In this document: piece after piece, positions 41,605 through 52,005 of the stretch | How positions within the stretch are numbered: the stretch's first letter is position 1 | Layout: every line of letters begins with the position of its first letter | DNA from: a bacterium | GTDB taxonomy: Bacteria > Bacteroidota > Ignavibacteria > Kapaibacteriales > UBA2268 | Assembly (NCBI GenBank): GCA_030431515.1 | Contig: JAUIIX010000001.1 | Location: forward strand, 1 to 64,000 | Direction: 5' to 3' | DNA length: 64,000 bases | Position numbers and translations under genes: made by a program | The notes under the pieces: generated by a model | Database searches by the model: none | Told to the model about the DNA's origin: nothing | The model's input: the letters and a program-made list of their open reading frames with translations, nothing else

Positions 41605-44600
41605 TTAATACCTTATCATTAAATTTACATCTTCGTCATATTTATTTTTATTCCCATTAAATTCGAAATTCTTTTCTAATATTCTATTATAAGTTTCTGA
41701 TAATAGTTTTTCTTGAAAATTCAAAGAATCTTTAATAATAATACTTTTTTCGGGCTCTTTTTCGTTAATTTTCTGTAAAGCATAGAATTTCATACAATCA
41801 GTAGCTTTTTCAAAGCTCTTTAAATTGTAGTAATAAGCGTATTTAAAATCAACATTATCGTCATTTAAAGTAATTCCTTTATCATTTAAAATTAATTCAT
41901 AATTATTTTTAATTATTTCTTTAATTGCTTTTAAATATATTAGCATTTGGAAACTATGCTCACCTTTAGTGTTATCATCTGTAACCTTCATTTTTTTATC
42001 AGAAGATTTGTAGTCAACTATTCCAATTTGTAGCACATCATTTTGGTAATTCAAATCAACTCTATCTATTGTCCCAGTGAAAATAACTTCTTTTGAATTT
42101 AAAGTCATAGCATATTGAAATTGCTCAATTGAAAATTCATGCATAGAAGGATATAGTCCGTTTAAAACGAATAACTCTTTTTCATTATCTATAAAATCAA
42201 ATACTTTTTTGTGTACTAAGTTCTTCTGGAATTTAAAGAATTCATTGTCTGGGAAATCGCTAAAAACATTATTTATTTGTTCATTAATTATGTCGTCATA
42301 ATTACTAAATAGATTTATATCTACTGGATACACGTCATCTAATTCTGTATTTTTAGATTTTAAATAAAATGGGTAATTTTCACTTTTCATTAAATCAGCA
42401 AATGAAGCATAAATCCCTCTAATTACAGCATGATAAATCAAACCAATTTCATTTAACATTGGCGTTTCTTCATAAGAATCTTTACCGTATAAATTCATTA
42501 CATTTTTAACGAAAAAACTATAAGGAAAGTTCTTTAATGAATCAATTTTTGTTGCTGAAAACTTTGAATTAGATACTTTAAGAATTTGTCTATTCGAATC
42601 TATTGATAAATTATTTAATACACCATTTCTACTTGATTCTCTGATATCATTATCTAAATCAATTATATCATAATTATCATAATCATGTTTCACAAGTTCG
42701 TAAGTATCATTAAATAATTTTACTTCTTCTTTATTAATTAATTGAATATTACTTATTAATCTAATTAAATCAGATATATAATGCGATCTAATTTTTTCAC
42801 TTGAACCATCATATCGTGGATGAGTAAAGTAAACTTTTTCACTTAAATTATCATTAGCAAAAAGTAAATCATTTAGTAATTCTTCCTCATTTCGTTTGTG
42901 ACGAGATTCGCTATTTTTTAATTCACGACCAATTACTTCATCAGTTTTATAAAACATTGGGAACTGACCTTCTATGGCACCACAAAGTATAGTTACTTTT
43001 CTATCAATTCCACGACCTTGTTCGATAGAAGTTAAAGTAACGGAAGTGTCATATAATTCACGTATTTGGTATCTTTTTCTGTCAAGTACAAAATATAATG
43101 TTTCTAATAAATCGGCAAGTTTGAATTTTTTATCTTTAAACTTATGATTAATATAAAGAGTATTATCTAAAATATCCATAAAGGATTTTATTGCACTAAA
43201 TATTCTTTCTTTTTCTCGAGTATGATAAAAATACTTAAATTCTATGTTATTTTCATCTATATCTTCGATTCTCTCTAAATTAAAAACATTTTTAAAATCA
43301 ATTAATTTAATAAAAGTATTAACTAATTCATTTAAACTTTTTCTTTTAAAATTATTCTTTAATTTATCAATATTATAAAATTTAAATATATAATTCAAGT
43401 AAGATTTGTAAGTATGTAAGGCATTTATATCTTTTTCTGATTTAATTTTAGAAATTAATGAATCAACTTTTTTTAATCTATAATCTAAATTATTATAATT
43501 AAATCTATATTTCTCGGTGATTTTGATAAATTCAGATTTATTAAAATGATCGTCAAAATTAAACCAAGGAGATTTAATAATTTTGAATAAATATTTATTA
43601 TTAAATCCACTATTAATAAATTCTAAATAAGTTAAAATTAAATCCACTATAGGTGAGTATTTAACGCTATATCTATCACTAATATTAAATGGAATACTTG
43701 CATTATCAAACTTGAATTTAAGTGCTTTGCTATAGTCTGCTGGATTACGAGCAAAAATCATAATGTCTTTTGCTTCGTAATTATCTTCAACTATTAATTT
43801 TTTTACTAATTTACTTATAAATTCGATTTCATTTTTTTTATCTTCACATTCAAATACTTTTATTTCATTTTTGGTGTCAATTTTTTTACTTATTTTATTA
43901 TCATATTTAAATAAGTTTTCAGTAATAAAAGTATTTATATCATTATTATTATTTATTATTTCTAATTCAGAATTTAATGTTATCAAGTCATTCAATCCAT
44001 TATAACCAGGTATTTGGGGATTATTTTTAGCTAAAAAATCAAATTTAATGACTATTTTACTTCCTTTATCAATTAGTACTTTTAATAAATCAATTTCTCT
44101 TTTTTTAAATTCTTTAAAATATTGGAAATAATAAACATATCCATTATCAAAGTTCCAATTTCCTGACTCAATTTGATGAATTAATAGTTCTATTAAATCA
44201 GATTCAGTATAATAATCAGTAATTAATTTATTTAATTCTTTATAAATAGAAATAACGTCATGTAATTTATCTTTATTTGAAAATTTAGTTTCATTATCTT
44301 TTAAATCATTTTCTAAGTCTTCTACTTTTATTCCTTTTTTAATTAAACCCCATATAATATCTGTAAGTAAATTAGACATTTTTTTTGTAGGAATATTAGT
44401 ATGATTAGAATAATAAATAAAATTAGCTTTAGGATAAGCAATTTCTATAAATGAAATAAAAATATCTTCTGTAAGAAGCTTCTTATGTAATTTATAATCT
44501 ATATTATAGGTGATTAATTTTAAAAAGTCACTAAAATTATAATAAAGTTCCCCAGAATAGGGTAATTCACTTTTTTTCCATAGATTATCAATAAATTCTT

Positions 44601-44757
44601 TTTCACGGTAAAGACAGAGTTTGTTGGTTGGAAATATAATTTTAGTTTTAAAAGATTTACTTTTAGAATAATCTTCTATACATTGATTCTCAATATTTTC
44701 TAAGTTGTAAAAATCTTCAATATTTGTAATTGATTTACTATATATTAAGTAGTTCAT
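41605..44757 (-). CDS. AddB-like protein with C-terminal PD-(D/E)XK nuclease domain
   Basis: VTLTSIEQGRGIDRKVTILCGAIEGQFPM; FTGTIDRVDLNYQNDVLQIGIVDYKSSDKK...FQMLIYLKAI; no P-loop seen in the N-terminus. Confidence 0.8.
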   Translation of the reverse strand: MNYLIYSKSITNIEDFYNLENIENQCIEDYSKSKSFKTKIIFPTNKLCLYREKEFIDNLWKKSELPYSGELYYNFSDFLKLITYNIDYKLHKKLLTEDIFISFIEIAYPKANFIYYSNHTNIPTKKMSNLLTDIIWGLIKKGIKVEDLENDLKDNETKFSNKDKLHDVISIYKELNKLITDYYTESDLIELLIHQIESGNWNFDNGYVYYFQYFKEFKKREIDLLKVLIDKGSKIVIKFDFLAKNNPQIPGYNGLNDLITLNSELEIINNNNDINTFITENLFKYDNKISKKIDTKNEIKVFECEDKKNEIEFISKLVKKLIVEDNYEAKDIMIFARNPADYSKALKFKFDNASIPFNISDRYSVKYSPIVDLILTYLEFINSGFNNKYLFKIIKSPWFNFDDHFNKSEFIKITEKYRFNYNNLDYRLKKVDSLISKIKSEKDINALHTYKSYLNYIFKFYNIDKLKNNFKRKSLNELVNTFIKLIDFKNVFNLERIEDIDENNIEFKYFYHTREKERIFSAIKSFMDILDNTLYINHKFKDKKFKLADLLETLYFVLDRKRYQIRELYDTSVTLTSIEQGRGIDRKVTILCGAIEGQFPMFYKTDEVIGRELKNSESRHKRNEEELLNDLLFANDNLSEKVYFTHPRYDGSSEKIRSHYISDLIRLISNIQLINKEEVKLFNDTYELVKHDYDNYDIIDLDNDIRESSRNGVLNNLSIDSNRQILKVSNSKFSATKIDSLKNFPYSFFVKNVMNLYGKDSYEETPMLNEIGLIYHAVIRGIYASFADLMKSENYPFYLKSKNTELDDVYPVDINLFSNYDDIINEQINNVFSDFPDNEFFKFQKNLVHKKVFDFIDNEKELFVLNGLYPSMHEFSIEQFQYAMTLNSKEVIFTGTIDRVDLNYQNDVLQIGIVDYKSSDKKMKVTDDNTKGEHSFQMLIYLKAIKEIIKNNYELILNDKGITLNDDNVDFKYAYYYNLKSFEKATDCMKFYALQKINEKEPEKSIIIKDSLNFQEKLLSETYNRILEKNFEFNGNKNKYDEDVNLMIRY

Positions 44758-45068
44758 TATTGATTATGGTATTTATTAATTAAAGAATTTAATAATTTAA
44801 TATAAATTAGTAAATCATGATTAACAACTTCTTCAGGTGATTTATTTTGTTTTGCATAAACTTCACAAATCTCTAAATTAATGAGTTTTACCAACCTAAT
44901 ACAATTATAATGGTGGTAATTATCATTAAAATCATTAAATTTAATTTTAACAATTTCTTTTGCTATTTCATGTGTAGTTTTCTCTCTGAAATCAGATTTA
45001 ATTAATTTAATTGCATATTTTTTAACTAATTCTTCATCATGAACAACTACGTCTCCACCTTTTAACAT
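44757..45068 (-). CDS. Small hypothetical protein next to the AddB-like gene
   Basis: 103-aa ORF abutting the nuclease gene. Confidence 0.55.
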   Translation of the reverse strand: MLKGGDVVVHDEELVKKYAIKLIKSDFREKTTHEIAKEIVKIKFNDFNDNYHHYNCIRLVKLINLEICEVYAKQNKSPEEVVNHDLLIYIKLLNSLINKYHNQ

Positions 45069-45122
45069 AAAATTATAAATCCTCTTTGAAATTTAGCAAA
45101 TATAATAAAATATAAAATAAAA

Positions 45123-45902
45123 TTACAATTTTTCTTTCAAAATTTCGCTTAAATGTTTTTTTACAATATCGTCAATTTTTTCATTTTTAATATCAATCAT
45201 AGACTTATTTAGTTCAGAGAAAGTATTTTTAAATTCAATTAACTCATTGTTTGTTTGTTTCATATACTCAATCATTTCTGGATTCGGTTGAATTATTTGA
45301 GTATTAATTTTATTAGCTTCATTCAAACTTTCTACTAAATTGCCTTGAATACCGACCAAATCTTTGAATGATTCGTGCATATTTTCTAACTGGACTGCTA
45401 TAGAAGCTAAGTCTCTACCTATCTCACCAATCTCAAGCAATAATTCATCTTGAGTATCATGTCCGCTTTTTTCTTCTATAAAATATGAGTCATCTTTAGG
45501 AGAAAATAGCATAGTAAAAAACATCAAAATTAGCATTGTGGCTTCGAACATTACAGAAAATATCATTATTTCTAATGGGACGTAATCTGTAAATCTATTC
45601 ATACCTATAACTAATATTAAAAACGCTGCACCAAAATATACTAAGGAAAGTACAGAAGAGAAGAAAAATCTGTTAATTATTTCTTCCATCCATATTGCAG
45701 TTCCACGAAAAAAACCTATTTTATGAAGTATTGTAACGTCTTGATTAGTGTAATTACCAACGTTTAGTTCACTTGTACAAATTTTCCATGTTATATAAAG
45801 TATCTTAAAGGGACTTAATTGCCTTTCAAAACGCAACTCCCTAAACAGCGAATGTAATAATTTTCGTCCTTCTATACTTGCTATTGTTTCAATACTAAGC
45901 AT
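45123..45902 (-). CDS. Hypothetical membrane protein with C-terminal coiled coil
   Basis: Two TM segments (FFFSSVLSLVYFGAAFLILVIGM; IMIFSVMFEATMLILMFFTMLF) then a helical tail. Confidence 0.6.
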   Translation of the reverse strand: MLSIETIASIEGRKLLHSLFRELRFERQLSPFKILYITWKICTSELNVGNYTNQDVTILHKIGFFRGTAIWMEEIINRFFFSSVLSLVYFGAAFLILVIGMNRFTDYVPLEIMIFSVMFEATMLILMFFTMLFSPKDDSYFIEEKSGHDTQDELLLEIGEIGRDLASIAVQLENMHESFKDLVGIQGNLVESLNEANKINTQIIQPNPEMIEYMKQTNNELIEFKNTFSELNKSMIDIKNEKIDDIVKKHLSEILKEKL

Positions 45903-45904
45903 AT

Positions 45905-46990
45905 CTAAGTCCTTGTTTTGAATATAACTATTAAACTTAAAAACAAGAATACACCATTAGCTAACCAACCTGTTATTATTGGGTCTAATCCAATCGCATA
46001 GCCGACTTGCTTACCAACCTGTGTGAATATCAAATACATAAATGACACCACCAAGGCAGCAGCTATCTGCACAGCCATTCCACCTTTCCGCTTTATACTT
46101 GCGAAAGGAATACCAAATAAAATGATAATAATATTCGCAAATGGAAAAGCTAACTCAGAGTGATAATTTATAAGTTGTAATGAAACATCTTTACCACCAA
46201 GTTTAATAAATTCAATGTATTCCTTTAATTCATCAAATGTCATCTCGTCATAATCCTTATTCAGTTTCACCAACTGTGTGTGATTAATATTCAATTTTAC
46301 TATTGACGAATCAAACCTTTCTACATCAATAACCTTGCCATCTCTATACTTGCGAGTTATCCCATTTTTTATAATCCATACTTTTGTACTATCATTCCAA
46401 AAGAAATTCGATGCTTCGGTTGTGCTTATGATTTTTGAAGATTCTCTGGATTCAAATTCATTTAACATCACCCGTCTGCCAAACATTCCTGAAGAACTAT
46501 AAAATTGAAAAGAAAAATTTGTTGTTGGACTATCACGGAAGTTTTTGTCATAAAGAGAATTGCTTTTTCTATTCTTTTTTAAATATTCTCTTTCTATCTC
46601 TTTTTTTCTTTCATTTGATTTAGGAACAATATTTCCATTAAAATAAAATTGTCCGATGCTTAAAAAAACAGAGAATATAAGAAGTGGTAACATCAATCTA
46701 TACAAAGACATACCACCACCTTTCATTGCAGTAACTTCATTTTGTTGAGATAGCTTGCCAATAGAAAAAAGTGATGCTAATAACAAAGATACTGGAGTTA
46801 GAAGTTTAACTATTTCTGGAAAATAACTCAAATAATATTCAATAATTATTTCAGCTTTAACGGAGTTATCTAAAAATTCATCTAAATTTTCCATTAATGT
46901 AACTACTATAAATATTACATATAGAGCTAACATTGAAAAAATTAATGTAAAAATAAAATCTTTTAATATATACCTATCTAAAATTTTCAT
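45905..46990 (-). CDS. LptF/LptG family permease (YjgP/YjgQ)
   Basis: MKILDRYILKDFIFTLIFSMLALYVIFIVVTLMENLDEFL...LLTPVSLLLASLFSIGKLSQQNEVTAMKGGGMSLYRLMLPLL. Confidence 0.9.
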   Translation of the reverse strand: MKILDRYILKDFIFTLIFSMLALYVIFIVVTLMENLDEFLDNSVKAEIIIEYYLSYFPEIVKLLTPVSLLLASLFSIGKLSQQNEVTAMKGGGMSLYRLMLPLLIFSVFLSIGQFYFNGNIVPKSNERKKEIEREYLKKNRKSNSLYDKNFRDSPTTNFSFQFYSSSGMFGRRVMLNEFESRESSKIISTTEASNFFWNDSTKVWIIKNGITRKYRDGKVIDVERFDSSIVKLNINHTQLVKLNKDYDEMTFDELKEYIEFIKLGGKDVSLQLINYHSELAFPFANIIIILFGIPFASIKRKGGMAVQIAAALVVSFMYLIFTQVGKQVGYAIGLDPIITGWLANGVFLFLSLIVIFKTRT

Positions 46991-46999
46991 TGATGTTTT

Positions 47000-48283
47000 T
47001 TACTTTTTAATAAAATTCTTAATATCACTAATTGACCTAAACAAGATTGAAATAGGGAAATCTATTTCTTTTCTCAAATAAATGAAACTCAAAATTCCCA
47101 GTACCATATTATATGAAATCAATCCAAATGCCATATATTCTAAACTGAAATTCATTCCAATAAATATAAATATAACTAATGAAATTATTACAGAAATAAA
47201 TACAAATTTTAATACTACTTTATGTTTTTCCATTGCGTTTAATACTGGTGTAATTAATACGAATGGTAAAAATATACCTGATAATATTAACAGATTAAAT
47301 ATATTAATTGCTCCCAAATATTTTGTTAAAGCAAAAGCATTAATTATATAATCAGTTAAGCCCAAATTTAAAATTATTATCAAAAATACAAAAAGTAGTA
47401 GCATCATAGAAATCGCTTTTGATAACATTGAGACTAACTGCGTTTTATCTTTAAATGCTATAAGTTTCACTGCAGCAGGATAAATTAATCCGTGAGCTGC
47501 CGAAGAAGCTTCATCAAATGTACGATATAAAGTCTTAGCAGATTGATAAACACCTGCACCACTTGGTCCAAAGAAATGTGAAACTATAAATAAATCATAA
47601 ACTTTTGGAATACTATGCAATATTGATTGCTGCGATACAGTCAGTCCAAAACTTAAATATTTCTTTATCGACAATTCTTTTAAAGAACTAAATTTTAAAT
47701 ATTTGTATGACATTAATACAGCTGCAATTGCACTAATTCCCGAACCAAATATATATATATCAAGCATATATTCAAAATTAAGTGCATTAAAATTAATAAT
47801 ATAGTATATAGTTGCTAGCACCTGACTACCAAAGAAAACTAAATTAAGATAAAACACAGAATCAAATTTTAATTCCCTATAAAATATCTTAGTAACATAA
47901 TTCTTAGGAATAGTAAGTAATACAGACAAAGGCAAATATGCTAAAGATAATTTGTAAGATTCACTATCAGCCATTTCAGCCAAAATATCTCTAAATAAAA
48001 AGAAAACTATTGCTAAAACTAAGCTAAAAATCAAAGATGTTCCTAAAGCAAGTTTATTAACCTCTTCCTTGTTTTTGTGACCATACTGTATCAATCCTTG
48101 TAAAGCAAAGCCATCAGTCGCCATCAATATCCAATTATTGATATTTAGTAATGCCGCATAAAAAGCATACTCACTTGGGTCTAAATACTTTAATTGAAAT
48201 AAAGTAAATAGTCCAAATAGCACCATCATTACTTTATCTGAAAATGACCAAGTTATCTTACCAATATGATCTTTAATCTTCAA
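47000..48283 (-). CDS. Polysaccharide flippase (Wzx/MATE-like oligosaccharide transporter)
   Basis: About 12 TM; GPSGAGVYQSAKTLYRTFDEASSAAHGLIYPAAVKLIAFKDKTQL. Confidence 0.85.
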   Translation of the reverse strand: MKIKDHIGKITWSFSDKVMMVLFGLFTLFQLKYLDPSEYAFYAALLNINNWILMATDGFALQGLIQYGHKNKEEVNKLALGTSLIFSLVLAIVFFLFRDILAEMADSESYKLSLAYLPLSVLLTIPKNYVTKIFYRELKFDSVFYLNLVFFGSQVLATIYYIINFNALNFEYMLDIYIFGSGISAIAAVLMSYKYLKFSSLKELSIKKYLSFGLTVSQQSILHSIPKVYDLFIVSHFFGPSGAGVYQSAKTLYRTFDEASSAAHGLIYPAAVKLIAFKDKTQLVSMLSKAISMMLLLFVFLIIILNLGLTDYIINAFALTKYLGAINIFNLLILSGIFLPFVLITPVLNAMEKHKVVLKFVFISVIISLVIFIFIGMNFSLEYMAFGLISYNMVLGILSFIYLRKEIDFPISILFRSISDIKNFIKK

Positions 48284-50246
48284 TTAAACTTATTTCCCAA
48301 TTTATTTCTCTGCTTTTACTTTTTAATTCTATTTTCATTGATTCTTTTTCAATTCCATATTCAGGCGAATAATAACATTTTTTTAATTTAATATCTCCTT
48401 CACCTTTGAATATAAATTTTCTATCTAAAAATTCTATTTCAATATTATTTGAATTATTAAAAATTTTTACTTCATTATGAAAATGAAAAGAAATTATTTT
48501 TTCTTTAGCCAAATCAAGTTTTTCATTCCCTTTTAAACTATTTTCATCTAAGTTCAAATTCCTTTCATATTCCTTTTTATATGCTTGATGAGTTAATTTC
48601 ATTTTCTCATCATTAGCAAATACTATTTCTGGCTTACTTTTGTTTCCATAAAGCCAAAATAAATCATCTCTTTCATTTGCTAAAATCAACTCTTGCTCTC
48701 TTCCTATATGTAACACATTGTGTTGATTTACCGAACGATAATAATTTCTTTTCATCCAATTTGAAGTATAAAAAGCACTTCCCAAATCAACAATAAATGG
48801 CTTGCCTTCAAAATATAATTCAAAACTACACTTATCATTATGCGAATGCCCACCTTTTCCATTTTGACCTTTTCCACCAGCAAAGGCAATTAAATCAAAG
48901 TGTTTATTAGAAGCACGAGCAATCCCAAACCAATCTCCAAGAAAGTAACTCTGATTTTGAAATAGGAGTCTATTAATTACATTCTGTAACTTTTCAAATT
49001 TTATTTCTTCTTTACCTTCAATATTATGTGATAATAACCAAATTAGACCTGCTCTTTTATTTTCATAAGGTATAAAATCAAGAACAAATCCAGAATCATT
49101 ATCTCCAATATTTGGAATATTCCCATTTATGATAAAATTTGTACAGAAATCAATTACATTCTTAATCCGATTTCTCACATCATCACTAAAAAGTAACTCA
49201 TTATCAATTTTCTTAATCTTTTCACCAGAAAAATCTTCAATTCTTTCAAGAAAATAAATACAAATTAACAACATTTCACTCGCAAAGAAATGATAAGGCA
49301 CAGATGCTTCAAAATTTCCACCATCATTCAAAAATTGATATAAAACTTCTTCACTAAAGCTATTTAAAGCAAATTCAAAAATCTGCTTTATTTTATCAGA
49401 TTCATTTAGACCAATTTGACTTAAATCCATATACGAATAAACTACAATCAGCCCCATCAAATTAGCGAAATAATGATTGCCTCGCATTCCATCGCTATAC
49501 TCAAGATTATCAAATATATAATAATAATGACTAATCATAAGTTGAGTAAAGTGTTGTTCAAATTCCTCATCAAATACTGCACCATTACTTTTCAAAATAT
49601 CATAAGAAATCAAATAATTCACAACTCTGATAGCAATATCCATTGAAGTCTGCCATTGAACTCCAAATCCTATTGGATTATTCTCCGAAAAATCATAAAT
49701 TCTGTTTTTGTAGAAGTCAATTATTTCATTTTTCTTACTTTCTTCACTACAAATTGTAAAAAATATCGCCACATTTAACAAATCTTGTTGTCTTCCAAGC
49801 TCCCAAGGATATTTTATTTCAGCACCAATATACTTTCTGAAGTTAACATTTTTTTCATTTTCGCCTATCCCAAAATTAATATTTTTAGACTTACTATTTA
49901 TATCCCATTCAAATCCAGACAACTGGTCTTTCTGCCAATTAATTTTATTATATGGCTTGTTATTATAGTTAGAAACACAGATATAATCTTCAGTAAATAT
50001 TTTAAACTCATTAGATAAGCTCTTGTCAACGCAGTTTTCTATTTCAATAATATGCTCATTAAAAAACTCTTTATCAATCTTTAATAATCCACTTTTTAAC
50101 ACAAAACTATCCAATGATAAATATATATCATCAGTTTTTTTCTCAACCTTATTCAACTTCTTTTTCAGTTTTTTCAAAAGAATTTGATTAGGAGTATTCA
50201 GTGCTTTATGTAATGTTGATAATACTTTCAAAATTTTAGCAAACAA
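48273..50246 (-). CDS. Heparinase II/III-like family protein
   Basis: NPIGFGVQWQTSMDIAIRVVNYL; GNHYFANLMGL; FAGGKGQNGKGGHSHNDKCSFELYFEGKPFIVDLGSAFYTSNWMKRNYYRSVNQHNVLHI. Confidence 0.92.
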   Translation of the reverse strand: MFAKILKVLSTLHKALNTPNQILLKKLKKKLNKVEKKTDDIYLSLDSFVLKSGLLKIDKEFFNEHIIEIENCVDKSLSNEFKIFTEDYICVSNYNNKPYNKINWQKDQLSGFEWDINSKSKNINFGIGENEKNVNFRKYIGAEIKYPWELGRQQDLLNVAIFFTICSEESKKNEIIDFYKNRIYDFSENNPIGFGVQWQTSMDIAIRVVNYLISYDILKSNGAVFDEEFEQHFTQLMISHYYYIFDNLEYSDGMRGNHYFANLMGLIVVYSYMDLSQIGLNESDKIKQIFEFALNSFSEEVLYQFLNDGGNFEASVPYHFFASEMLLICIYFLERIEDFSGEKIKKIDNELLFSDDVRNRIKNVIDFCTNFIINGNIPNIGDNDSGFVLDFIPYENKRAGLIWLLSHNIEGKEEIKFEKLQNVINRLLFQNQSYFLGDWFGIARASNKHFDLIAFAGGKGQNGKGGHSHNDKCSFELYFEGKPFIVDLGSAFYTSNWMKRNYYRSVNQHNVLHIGREQELILANERDDLFWLYGNKSKPEIVFANDEKMKLTHQAYKKEYERNLNLDENSLKGNEKLDLAKEKIISFHFHNEVKIFNNSNNIEIEFLDRKFIFKGEGDIKLKKCYYSPEYGIEKESMKIELKSKSREINWEISLIED

Positions 50247-50271
50247 TTATGAATTAAATTCGTCATATACC

Positions 50272-50279
50272 CAAAATTA
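50272..50279 (-). promoter_or_regulatory. Putative -7 element (TAATTTTG on minus strand) upstream of the heparinase-like gene
   Basis: caaaatta, 26 nt upstream of the minus-strand start at 50246. Confidence 0.4.
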
Positions 50280-50305
50280 CAAATTATATTTTGAAAGGAA
50301 AACAA

Positions 50306-50491
50306 ATGGAAGTAAAAATTTCTCAAAGCAAAAATCTAAATGACTATGAAGTACTTATTAGAAAGCATGGTCAAAACAATTATGCATCGTATTGTCCGCA
50401 AATTAACTTGATGTTAACAGGTACTGCACACGTTGAAGTTCAAGATGCTATGGACAAAAAAATACAAGAGCATATTGCTAAATTAGATTAA
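50306..50491 (+). CDS. Small HicB-like-fold protein (tentative)
   Basis: MEVKISQSKNLNDYEVLIRKHGQNNYASYCPQINLMLTGTAHVEVQDAMDKKIQEHIAKLD; preceded by gaaagga. Track ORF uses a TTG start at 50291. Confidence 0.5.
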   Translation: MEVKISQSKNLNDYEVLIRKHGQNNYASYCPQINLMLTGTAHVEVQDAMDKKIQEHIAKLD

Positions 50492-50492
50492 T

Positions 50493-51302
50493 ATGAAACT
50501 CATAGAGAGAAATATTATTAAATTGCCGGCATTCGTTTTACTTAACATTGCCGGTTATTTATTTTTAGAGGAGTTTCTTTACTCAATTATTAATAATGTT
50601 TTTATCTCATACTTACTACTTTACATTTATTTATTTACTATCTCACTTTTTTTTCATTCTTACACTTTAAAAAATTCACTTTCTCAAATTGGGCTTAAAA
50701 TAAATAGAAATAATATTTTAAATTCACTCTATTACGGAAGTCTCGCTTTAATTTTTATGATTGTAATAACAATTAGCAATGAACAACTACACGGCACACT
50801 TACTTACAATACAATATTTATCAATTTGTTAGAATTCAATTTCTTTATCATTATCTTTCAATCTACTATTGAAGAGGTCGTTTTCCGTGGCACAATCCTC
50901 CAATCAATGCTAAAAACTAATAAAAACTTCTACGGAATAATAATTTCATCACTTCTCTTCGCTTTAGTTCATATATTTAACCCAAATATAGATGCTATTA
51001 GTTTGTTAAATATATTTCTTGCAGGTGTATTACTTGCAGTTATTTATATTAAAACAGAATCTCTATTGCCCGCAATTTCATTCCATATTGTTTGGAATTT
51101 TACTCAATCTTACGTACTTGGAGTTCCCGTTAGTGGGCATGTTAATACAAATTCAATGTACACAACAGTTATAGCAGATATAAAATACGTGCATTTATTA
51201 ATTGGCGATGAATTTGGATTTGAATCTGGTATTATTTGCACTTACCTACTCTTTTTTGGTATATCATACATTATATTACGATATACTAACAAATTTGTAT
51301 AA
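50493..51302 (+). CDS. CPBP-family intramembrane metalloprotease (CAAX protease-like)
   Basis: QSTIEEVVFRGTILQSML; SSLLFALVHIFNP; AISFHIVWNFTQS. Confidence 0.9.
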   Translation: MKLIERNIIKLPAFVLLNIAGYLFLEEFLYSIINNVFISYLLLYIYLFTISLFFHSYTLKNSLSQIGLKINRNNILNSLYYGSLALIFMIVITISNEQLHGTLTYNTIFINLLEFNFFIIIFQSTIEEVVFRGTILQSMLKTNKNFYGIIISSLLFALVHIFNPNIDAISLLNIFLAGVLLAVIYIKTESLLPAISFHIVWNFTQSYVLGVPVSGHVNTNSMYTTVIADIKYVHLLIGDEFGFESGIICTYLLFFGISYIILRYTNKFV

Positions 51303-51348
51303 TAATTTTCAATAAGTTTCGTTTCCTTATTAAAATTTAAGGAAAATT

Positions 51349-51984
51349 ATGAAAACTTTATACTGCATTATCTTACTAATCTCTGTAAATTTATATTCTC
51401 AAGATATAATGAGAATACACACTGAATCATCAATGGAAGAGTTTAATATTAATAATATTGAATCAATCACATTCCAAACTGCTAACATTCAAGTACAATC
51501 TTTTGAAATTTTAGATTCTGAAATAGATTTAAAAGAGCAAGAAACTCACCAAATTTCAATTGAAATATTACCTACTAATGCTTCTAATAAAAAAGTTATT
51601 TGGGCATCTGCTAATAATGAGATAGTAAGTATTACTGGAAATGGTTTTATTACAGCAATTTCCGAAGGTAGTACAAATATATATGGACATACAGAAGATC
51701 AAAACTTTGTTGACTCTGCTCTTGTTAATGTAACAAAAGCAACATCTGTTAAAATTAACGATGATACTTTTAAGTTATATCCTAACCCAACTGAAAAAAC
51801 ACTTAACATTCAATTAAAAAATGATTTACCTTTTGAAATAATTATAATTGATAATCAAGGGAATCAAATTTATTCTGAATATGACGCAAAATCAATTGAT
51901 ATTAGTAAGTTCGCAACTGGGTCTTATATAGTTTATATCAATCAAAATAATAATTTCTATTCTTATAAACTTATCAAAAACTAA
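51349..51984 (+). CDS. Secreted protein with BIG2-like Ig domain and T9SS sorting domain
   Basis: Signal peptide; IEILPTNASNKKVIWASANNEIVSITGNGFITAISEGSTNIYGHTEDQ; FKLYPNPTEKTLNIQL...FATGSYIVYINQNNNFYSYKLIKN. Confidence 0.85.
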   Translation: MKTLYCIILLISVNLYSQDIMRIHTESSMEEFNINNIESITFQTANIQVQSFEILDSEIDLKEQETHQISIEILPTNASNKKVIWASANNEIVSITGNGFITAISEGSTNIYGHTEDQNFVDSALVNVTKATSVKINDDTFKLYPNPTEKTLNIQLKNDLPFEIIIIDNQGNQIYSEYDAKSIDISKFATGSYIVYINQNNNFYSYKLIKN

Positions 51985-52005
51985 TTAAAAAAAAGGGCAA
52001 ACAAA

